Positions 1 through 5,157 of a DNA stretch of 5,157 bases are shown piece by piece. Position 1 is the stretch's first letter. The number at the start of each line of letters is the position of its first letter. The notes beneath the pieces are model-generated. The model was given only the letters and a program-made list of their open reading frames with translations. It had not been told where the DNA came from and did not search any database. This DNA is from Melioribacteraceae bacterium (lineage in GTDB: Bacteria; Bacteroidota; Ignavibacteria; Ignavibacteriales; Melioribacteraceae): the NCBI GenBank assembly GCA_015486905.1, contig WFQV01000028.1, forward strand, positions 1 to 5,157. The letters run 5' to 3'. A program made the position numbers and the translations under genes.

Positions 1-1
1 C

Positions 2-664
2 GTTTGGGACGAAGCAATTGAGAAAACCGAACGGCTGATTGAGGCGAAGGAGAGGAGATTAAAATTCTTAAGAAAAAAATTATTTTCTGAAATTGAAAAA
101 TCCGGAAAATATGAATTCAAAAAATTGAAAGAAATTTGTCAAATAATAAAGGGCGTTCAAATTAATATTATTGATATTGAGCAAAATGGTAAATATTATG
201 TTCTCAATGGTGGAGTTTCACCTTCGGGATTTTTAAATAAATGGAACACTCCTGAAAATACTATTTCTATTAGTGAGGGGGGCAATTCATGTGGTTACGT
301 GAAATTAAACAAAGAAAAATTTTGGGCAGGTGGACATTGTTACACTTTAAAAAACTTATCAAATAACGTCTACTCGAAATTCATTTTTCATTATTTAAAA
401 TATAAACAAAATGAAATAATGAGATTAAGAGTTGGTTCGGGATTACCTAACATTCAAAAAAAAGATATTGAAAATTTTAATATATTATTGCCAAATTTTA
501 CTAAACAAGTGTCAATAGCAAATAATTTAAACTTAGCTCTAAATGAAATTGAGTTTTTAAAGAAATTAAGCGAAAAATACAAAACTCAAAAACTCGGTTT
601 AATGCAGAAATTGTTGACGGGTAAGTGGAAAGTGAAAATAAATGAGGGAAATGGAAATGAATAA
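2..664 (+). CDS. hsdS: Type I restriction-modification specificity subunit HsdS, 5'-truncated by window edge
   Basis: HsdS is the DNA-recognition subunit of a Type I restriction-modification complex; it binds HsdM and HsdR and sets the target sequence. The frame is open from base 2 to the TAA at 662-664, giving 220 visible residues; the TTG at 125 is only an internal codon. Visible residues 1-36 are the end of the central conserved region, a charged coiled-coil helix (WDEAIEKTERLIEAKERRL) that acts as a molecular ruler. Residues about 38-164 form the second target-recognition domain, with NGGVSPSGF, NTPENTISIS and VGSGLPNIQKKDI motifs typical of the methylase_S family. Residues about 166-211 are the distal conserved helix, ending in the hallmark QKLGLMQKLLTGKW. 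The first recognition domain and start lie upstream, probably after hsdM. Base composition drops sharply after about base 60. The gene overlaps hsdR. Family assignment is very sure; the recognised sequence cannot be read from it. Confidence 0.95.
   Translation, partial: VWDEAIEKTERLIEAKERRLKFLRKKLFSEIEKSGKYEFKKLKEICQIIKGVQINIIDIEQNGKYYVLNGGVSPSGFLNKWNTPENTISISEGGNSCGYVKLNKEKFWAGGHCYTLKNLSNNVYSKFIFHYLKYKQNEIMRLRVGSGLPNIQKKDIENFNILLPNFTKQVSIANNLNLALNEIEFLKKLSEKYKTQKLGLMQKLLTGKWKVKINEGNGNE
644..659 (+). promoter_or_regulatory. Candidate ribosome binding site and start of hsdR inside the hsdS tail
   Basis: GAGGG at 644-648 matches the Shine-Dalgarno core and lies eight bases before the ATG at 657. 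Other in-frame ATGs at 642 and 651 are less well placed: 651 is too close to the GAGGG, and 642 has only a weak GGAA about eleven bases upstream. With the 657 start, hsdR overlaps hsdS by eight bases, which suggests translational coupling. If the organism does not rely on Shine-Dalgarno pairing, the 642 start is equally possible and would add five residues (MREME). Confidence 0.45.
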
Positions 665-3600
665 AATTAATTCCTTCCAACACAACGAAAAATATCTTTC
701 TCAAATTCCGGCTTTGCAGCTGCTTATAAATTTGGGCTACAAATATTTAACTCCGGCGGAAGCGCTGAAAGAAAGATTCGGCAAAGTAAATAATATTCTT
801 TTGGAAAATATTTTAAGAGAACAACTAAAAAAACTCAACAGAATTTATTTCAAAAGCAAAGAATTTCTTTTCAGCGAAGAGAATATTCAATCGGCAGTAC
901 AGAAACTAAAGAACGTAAGATACGACGGTCTGCAAAAGACCAACGAAGCCGTTTACGATTTGCTAACTTTGGGAACGGCACTGGAACAAAACGTGGAAGG
1001 CGAATCGAAAAGTTTTAATTTAAGATACATCGACTGGCAGAATTGGGAAAGAAACGTTTTTCATGTAGCGGCGGAATTCAGCGTTGAAAGAGCAAGAAGT
1101 ACGGCAACCGCAAGACCGGATATCGTATTGTTTGTAAATGGAATTCCGTTTGCGGTAATTGAATGCAAATCGCCCAAGAACGATTTAGCCGAAGCAATTC
1201 ATCAATTTATTCGTAATCAAAACTATGAATATATTCCGAGATTGTTCATCTATTCTCAATTGCTGCTGGCAATAAATAAAAACGAGGCAAAATATGCAAC
1301 AGCCGGAACAATTGAAAAATTTTGGAGTATTTGGAAAGAACGCGAATTTTCGGAAAAAGAAATTTCGGAAGCGGTTAATAAAAAATTAACGACCGAAGAA
1401 AAAAACAAACTTTTTTCCGGCGATTTCAAATATGCACAATCCTATTTTGATAAACTTGAAGAGCAAGGGAATAGAATAATAACCGAACAAGACAAAGTTT
1501 TATACGGCTTATGCAAACCGGAACGGCTGATTGAACTTGCGTATAAGTTTATTGTTTTCGATTCGGGGATAAAAAAGATTGCACGTTATCAGCAATATTT
1601 TGTAGTAAAAGAAACGCTTAAAAGAATTAAGCAAGTCGATAACAAGGGAATAAGAAAAGGTGGAATAATATTTCACACGCAAGGTTCAGGCAAATCGATT
1701 ACAATGGTGATGATTGCCAGAAACCTTGCTTTGGATAAATCGCTTCTCAACCCACGCATAGTTTTGGTTACGGATAGAACGAACCTCGACAAGCAATTGA
1801 GCGGTACATTCGCAGATTGTGGCTTGAGTCCTGTACAAGCTACTTCCGGACGACACCTTCTCGAATTAGTGTCGATTAAAAAGGCTAGCGTTATCACAAC
1901 TCTTATTCATAAATTCGACAAAGCATTGAACGTACGCAGTTTCCGGGACGATTCCCCTGATGTTTTTATGCTGGTTGATGAAAGTCATCGTACGAATTAC
2001 AAATCGCTTGCCGCAAGAATGAGGCAGATGTTCCCGAAAGCTTGCTACATCGGATTTACCGGCACTCCTTTAATGAAAAAAGAAAAGAATAGCTTTGCAA
2101 AATTCGGCGGTTTAATTGAACCTCACTATTCAATAAGAGAAGCGGTCGCCGATAAAGCTGTTGTTCCCCTGCTTTACGAAGGGCGCGACGTAACAATAAC
2201 GCAAAATAAAAATGCAATCGATTTGTGGTTCGAAAGGCACACGCAAGGTTTAAGCGATAAACAAAAAGCGGACTTAAAAAGAAAATACGCCCGCGCCGAA
2301 ATGCTGAATAAAACCGACCGCGTAATTTATATGAGAGCTTTCGATATAAGCGAACATTACAGAGCAAATTGGAAAAATACAGGCTTCAAAGCGCAGCTTG
2401 TAGCGCCAAATAAATCGTCGGCTATAAAGTATCACCAATACCTTAACGAGTTTGGTTTTGTTTCTTCGGAAGTTATTATTTCGCCTCCGGATATGCGCGA
2501 AGGATACGAAGAAACGGAAGACGAGCCGACAGATGAAGTTATCAAATTTTGGCAAAAGATGATGAAAAGATACGGGAACGAAGATGAGTATAATAAAAAT
2601 ATAATCAACCGGTTTAAGTTCGGCGAAGACCCTGAAATTCTGATTGTAGTAAGCAAGTTGCTAACCGGTTTCGACGCTCCGCGAAATACCGTTTTGTATT
2701 TAACGGCGACCTTACGGGAACACAATTTGCTGCAGGCAATTGCGCGCGTAAACAGATTATATGAAAACAAAGATTACGGTTATATAATAGATTATGCCAA
2801 TGTATTGGGCGAATTGGATAAGGCTCTTACAATGTATGATTTATTCAAAGAGTTTGACGAAGAAGATTTGGTTGGTACGGTCTTATCAATAAAAGAAGAA
2901 ATTGAGAAACTGCCTCAGAAGCATTCGGATTTGTGGGATATTTTCAAATCAATTAAAAATGTTTACGACGAGGAGGAATACGAAAAATTATTGTCAAATC
3001 AGCAATTGCGCGATGAGTTTTACGACAGATTGTTAGCCTACGGTAAAACGTTAAGTATAGCTCTTTCTTCAGATTATTTTCTATTGAATACCAACGATGA
3101 AAAATTAAGAATCTATAAAAACGATCTGAGAAAATTTCAAAATCTGCGAACCGCCGTAAAATATCGTTATGCGGAAACAATCAGTTATAAAGACTACGAA
3201 CCGAAAATTAAAAAATTGTTGGACACGCATATACTTGCTAATGAAGTAAAAAGATTGAACGAACCGGTAAATATTTTTGACGAAAAATTATTCCAAGGAG
3301 TAAAAGAAGGACAAGGAGTTTACGAAGCTAAATCCAAAGGGGCGCAAGCCGACTCTATCGCTTACGCAACCAAAAAAGTAATCACCGAAAAAATGGACGA
3401 AGACCCGGCGTTTTATCAAAAATTTTCAAAACTCATTCAGCAGGCAATAGACGACTGGAATGCCAAGCGGCTTTCGGACATCGAATATCTAAAAACCGTT
3501 TTGGATTTAAGAAAAAAAGTTATTACCAAGCAGCACGAAAATATTCCGGAAGTCCTTGAATCTAATGATGAAGCAATGGCGTTTTACGGCGTTATTAAAC

Positions 3601-3866
3601 CGGTTCTAAATTCTGATGCAATGAATAAAGAGAAACTTGAAAAAGCTTCGTCCGATATCGCTTTGGCTATTCAAGGAATTCTGGAAAAACATAAGAAGGT
3701 AAATTTTTGGCAGGATGAAGACGCTATGAATTCCGCAATAAACGATATTGACGATTATCTCTTCGATGTAGTAAAAGGCGAAATGAAAATAGAACTTAGT
3801 ACAGAGCAAATGGATAGTATTATCGACAAAACATTAACCGTCGCAAAATTTAGAAATTTAAAATGA
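657..3866 (+). CDS. hsdR: Type I restriction enzyme restriction/translocase subunit HsdR
   Basis: HsdR is the ATP-driven motor and endonuclease of the Type I complex; it pulls DNA past the bound enzyme and cleaves unmodified DNA far from the site. Numbering from the ATG at 657 (1,069 residues, normal for the family), the N-terminal PD-(D/E)xK nuclease shows D155 (in ARPD) and E169-C-K171, followed by an EIPRLF-like segment (EYIPRLFIYSQ). The SF2 motor has a Q-tip-like RYQQYF (310-315), Walker A TQGSGKS (341-347), motif Ia VTDRTNLDKQ (from 371), DESH (441-444), TGTP (468-471), LLTGFDAP (668-675) and QAIARVNR (693-700). A charged helical C-terminal region, about 370 residues long, follows and would contact HsdM/HsdS. 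No frameshift or missing motor residue is seen. In-frame ATGs at 642 and 651 are alternative starts; 657 is chosen because GAGGG (644-648) sits eight bases upstream. It overlaps hsdS and is coupled to the metallopeptidase gene downstream. Confidence 0.97.
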   Translation: MNKINSFQHNEKYLSQIPALQLLINLGYKYLTPAEALKERFGKVNNILLENILREQLKKLNRIYFKSKEFLFSEENIQSAVQKLKNVRYDGLQKTNEAVYDLLTLGTALEQNVEGESKSFNLRYIDWQNWERNVFHVAAEFSVERARSTATARPDIVLFVNGIPFAVIECKSPKNDLAEAIHQFIRNQNYEYIPRLFIYSQLLLAINKNEAKYATAGTIEKFWSIWKEREFSEKEISEAVNKKLTTEEKNKLFSGDFKYAQSYFDKLEEQGNRIITEQDKVLYGLCKPERLIELAYKFIVFDSGIKKIARYQQYFVVKETLKRIKQVDNKGIRKGGIIFHTQGSGKSITMVMIARNLALDKSLLNPRIVLVTDRTNLDKQLSGTFADCGLSPVQATSGRHLLELVSIKKASVITTLIHKFDKALNVRSFRDDSPDVFMLVDESHRTNYKSLAARMRQMFPKACYIGFTGTPLMKKEKNSFAKFGGLIEPHYSIREAVADKAVVPLLYEGRDVTITQNKNAIDLWFERHTQGLSDKQKADLKRKYARAEMLNKTDRVIYMRAFDISEHYRANWKNTGFKAQLVAPNKSSAIKYHQYLNEFGFVSSEVIISPPDMREGYEETEDEPTDEVIKFWQKMMKRYGNEDEYNKNIINRFKFGEDPEILIVVSKLLTGFDAPRNTVLYLTATLREHNLLQAIARVNRLYENKDYGYIIDYANVLGELDKALTMYDLFKEFDEEDLVGTVLSIKEEIEKLPQKHSDLWDIFKSIKNVYDEEEYEKLLSNQQLRDEFYDRLLAYGKTLSIALSSDYFLLNTNDEKLRIYKNDLRKFQNLRTAVKYRYAETISYKDYEPKIKKLLDTHILANEVKRLNEPVNIFDEKLFQGVKEGQGVYEAKSKGAQADSIAYATKKVITEKMDEDPAFYQKFSKLIQQAIDDWNAKRLSDIEYLKTVLDLRKKVITKQHENIPEVLESNDEAMAFYGVIKPVLNSDAMNKEKLEKASSDIALAIQGILEKHKKVNFWQDEDAMNSAINDIDDYLFDVVKGEMKIELSTEQMDSIIDKTLTVAKFRNLK
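3863..3866 (+). other. ATGA stop-start overlap coupling hsdR to the metallopeptidase gene
   Basis: The bases ATGA contain both the start codon of the metallopeptidase (3863-3865) and the TGA stop of hsdR (3864-3866). No Shine-Dalgarno is visible just upstream (the bases are an A/T-rich run), so initiation is probably by ribosomes that have just terminated on hsdR. This is seen directly in the sequence; the coupling itself is inferred. Confidence 0.85.
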
Positions 3867-4576
3867 ATAACAACGATGAAGTCGTAAAATACGGGAAAAT
3901 ACTAATTCATTATTCGGTTATTTATAAAAATAGAAAAACTCTTGAAATTGCCGTCCATCCCGATAGTTCGGTTGTAATAACCGCTCCGTTAAATTGCGAT
4001 AAAAATAGAATTAAAGAGAAAGTAAAGAAACGAGTTAAATGGATTTTAAAGCAGTTAAAATATTTTAAACAATTTGAACCGCGAACTCCGCAAAAACAAT
4101 TTCTCAATGGCGAAACGTATCTTTATCTCGGTAAGCAATACCGATTAAAAATAAAAACCGGTTTATCGGAAGGCGTTAAATTAAAACGCGGATATTTTAT
4201 AGTTGTACAGAGAGACAAAGACAATAGAGAGAGAACGAGAGAACTTTTGAACAATTGGTATAATGTTAAAGCGTCTGAAAAATTCAAAGAATATTACGAC
4301 GTTTGCCTAAAAAACTTTTCGGGACATAAAAACATAATCCCGTTTTTAAAGATTCGCAAAATGAAAAAAAGGTGGGGAAGCCTTTCTAAGCATGGAACGC
4401 TTACTTTGAATACCGAACTAATTAAAGCGCCAAAAGAATGTATTGAGTATGTAATAACGCACGAGCTTTGTCATACGGTTCATCATAATCATAGCAAAGA
4501 GTTTTATGGTCTTTTAGACAAAACGATGCCGGATTGGAATAAAAGAAAACATAAATTGGAAATTATGATGGCTTAA
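3863..4576 (+). CDS. YgjP/DUF45-type M48-like zinc metallopeptidase linked to the Type I operon
   Basis: This 237-residue cytoplasmic protein (no signal peptide or membrane segment) belongs to the YgjP-like metallopeptidase domain family (DUF45, often named M48 family metallopeptidase). The N-terminal part is a beta-rich segment with KTLEIAVHPDSSVVITAP (25-42), then a basic helix (47-69, KRVKWILKQLKYF) and the conserved GETYLYLGKQYRLKI (83-97). The C-terminal catalytic part carries KKRWGSLSKHGTLTLN (168-183) and the zinc site H200-E201-L-C-H204 with a third likely ligand at H210 (NHSKEFY), an HExxH-x5-H arrangement. All three histidines and the glutamate are present, so it looks active. Its ATG overlaps the hsdR TGA (ATGA, 3863-3866), so it should be made together with HsdR. 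Homologues next to hsdR are, to my recollection, frequent in Type I loci. Substrate and role are not established; control or turnover of restriction subunits is only an inference. The first in-frame stop is TAA at 4574-4576. Confidence 0.93.
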   Translation: MNNNDEVVKYGKILIHYSVIYKNRKTLEIAVHPDSSVVITAPLNCDKNRIKEKVKKRVKWILKQLKYFKQFEPRTPQKQFLNGETYLYLGKQYRLKIKTGLSEGVKLKRGYFIVVQRDKDNRERTRELLNNWYNVKASEKFKEYYDVCLKNFSGHKNIIPFLKIRKMKKRWGSLSKHGTLTLNTELIKAPKECIEYVITHELCHTVHHNHSKEFYGLLDKTMPDWNKRKHKLEIMMA

Positions 4577-4750
4577 TATATTAGCGACGAATTGGTTCTC
4601 GGATTTTCAAATACTTCTCACTATGAAAAAGAGAATTTAGAACCTGTACCGATTATTTTTATATCGGATGAGTTTTTCAATATATTGCTTCCGAAAATCA
4701 CTTTAGGTTTTGTATGTTTGATAATCGAGATAATAATTTTAATAAAATAA
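4577..4750 (+). other. Short intergenic stretch with a doubtful open frame directly after the metallopeptidase stop
   Basis: The frame of the metallopeptidase gene stays open for 57 codons after its TAA, up to a TAA at 4748-4750. The translated segment contains NTSHYEKENLEP, then PVPIIFISDEFF, and ends in a hydrophobic run (FVCLIIEIIILI) that could form a membrane helix. There is no ATG in this frame; the first usable start would be TTG at 4592, with no ribosome binding site. The metallopeptidase already ends where its family normally ends, so this is unlikely to be part of that protein. It could be a chance open frame in AT-rich DNA, or the remnant of a decayed gene. I do not recognise the sequence. 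Confidence 0.15.
4713..4720 (+). promoter_or_regulatory. Possible Bacteroidota-type -7 promoter box (TAnnTTTG) for the SWIM gene
   Basis: TATGTTTG at 4713-4720 fits the TAnnTTTG consensus of Bacteroidota primary-sigma promoters and lies 39 bases before the ATG at 4760, which would give a short A/T-rich leader. The upstream partner is weak: the nearest TTG (4685-4687) is about 25 bases away, further than the usual spacing of about 20. Such an octamer can also arise by chance in AT-rich DNA, so this is a tentative call that depends on the host being of this group. Confidence 0.25.
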
Positions 4751-4759
4751 ATTTTAACT

Positions 4760-5157
4760 ATGAGTGAAGACAAAAAAATACCATTTACAATTTCAGATAT
4801 TGAAGAATTAGCCACTCCAAGCAGTTTTGATAAGGGCATTGATTATTTTGAATCAGGTGCGGTCGGTAAAATAATTAGGAAAGGCAATCACTTTGAAGGT
4901 GATGTTTTTGGCTCCCGTAAGTATAAGGTAAGTCTAAATTTAGACAATGGTGAATTATATTTTAACTGTAACTGTCCCTATGATTTTGGCGGCATTTGTA
5001 AACACTCTGTTGCTTTCGGATTAAAGATACTAAACGGTTTATATGAAGAACAAGAGGAAATTGCTGCCAAGAAAATCTCAAAAGAAGAATTTGAAGGTGT
5101 TTTTGAAAAAGCTAAAACAGAAAAGAAACTAAAATTTTTACAACAATTACTTGATAG
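4760..5157 (+). CDS. SWIM zinc-finger protein, N-terminal part, cut by the right window edge
   Basis: The ATG at 4760 opens a frame with no stop before the window end, giving 132 residues. Residues 12-40 (SDIEELATPSSFDKGIDYFE, then GAVGKIIRKG) and the following VFGSRKYKVSLNL strand match the conserved region before bacterial SWIM zinc fingers. The finger itself is C70-N-C72 ... C80-K-H82 (CNCPYDFGGICKH), a CxCx7CxH zinc site, followed by a hydrophobic helix (SVAFGLKIL). The family binds DNA or proteins through this finger. The remainder is outside the window: a SNF2 helicase C-terminal to the finger, or a stand-alone SWIM protein with helical repeats, are both possible. The charged helix from about residue 103 (SKEEFEGVFEKAKTEKKLKF) shows no helicase motif yet. 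No Shine-Dalgarno is visible before the start. It begins 183 bases after the metallopeptidase gene and may be its own transcription unit. Confidence 0.85.
   Translation, partial: MSEDKKIPFTISDIEELATPSSFDKGIDYFESGAVGKIIRKGNHFEGDVFGSRKYKVSLNLDNGELYFNCNCPYDFGGICKHSVAFGLKILNGLYEEQEEIAAKKISKEEFEGVFEKAKTEKKLKFLQQLLD

Noticed and set aside
29..42. The 14-base string GAACGGCTGATTGA occurs here in hsdS and again at 1521-1534 in hsdR, considered as a repeat or recombination site.
   Set aside because: Both copies encode the common peptide ERLIE in the same frame, and the flanking bases differ. Shared codon choice explains it.
125..664. A start for hsdS at the TTG codon 125.
   Set aside because: The frame is open upstream to the window edge and encodes the conserved HsdS central helix, so the TTG is an internal leucine codon of a truncated gene.
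2056..2770. Several minus-strand open frames of about 90-110 codons opposite hsdR.
   Set aside because: They are antisense to a fully conserved hsdR motor region, overlap one another, and have no recognisable domains or start signals.
4649..4667. Small inverted repeat CCGAT ... ATCGG followed by a five-base T run at 4673-4677, considered as a terminator after the metallopeptidase gene.
   Set aside because: The stem is only five base pairs with a nine-base A/T loop, and the T run starts five bases after the stem. It is too weak to call a terminator.
4621..4839. A 72-codon open frame on the minus strand across the intergenic region and the start of the SWIM gene.
   Set aside because: It overlaps a well-supported gene on the other strand, shows no recognisable domain, and is of a length expected by chance in AT-rich DNA.

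Overview
The window carries the 3' part of a Type I restriction-modification operon. It is followed by a tightly coupled zinc metallopeptidase gene and, after a short gap, the start of a SWIM zinc-finger gene. All four genes are on the + strand. The DNA is AT-rich and starts mostly lack a clear Shine-Dalgarno. A TAnnTTTG box lies before the last gene. Together these lean towards Bacteroidota or a relative in the FCB group. This is an inference from weak signals; no taxonomic marker gene is present.

Layout: positions 1-664 hold the C-terminal part of the specificity subunit HsdS, cut by the left edge. What remains is the end of the central conserved helix, the whole second target-recognition domain and the distal helix. 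hsdR follows with a short overlap and encodes an intact restriction/translocase subunit of about 1,070 residues, with a PD-(D/E)xK nuclease and a complete set of SF2 motor motifs. Its stop codon overlaps the ATG of a 237-residue YgjP/DUF45-type (M48-like) metallopeptidase with an HExxH-x5-H site. Positions 4577-4759 are non-coding or hold a doubtful degenerate ORF and a possible promoter. From 4760 to the right edge runs the N-terminal 132 residues of a SWIM zinc-finger protein, cut by the window end.

How they work together: HsdS would choose the DNA site, HsdM (expected upstream, outside the window) would methylate it, and HsdR would translocate and cut unmodified DNA. The metallopeptidase is co-translated with HsdR, so it is probably part of the same functional unit, but its substrate is unknown. 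The SWIM gene is separated by 183 bases and may be an independent unit.

This is a recognisable defence locus rather than a clearly new system. The points most worth a second look are the hsdR-protease coupling, the sharp composition change inside hsdS, and the open in-frame stretch after the protease stop codon.
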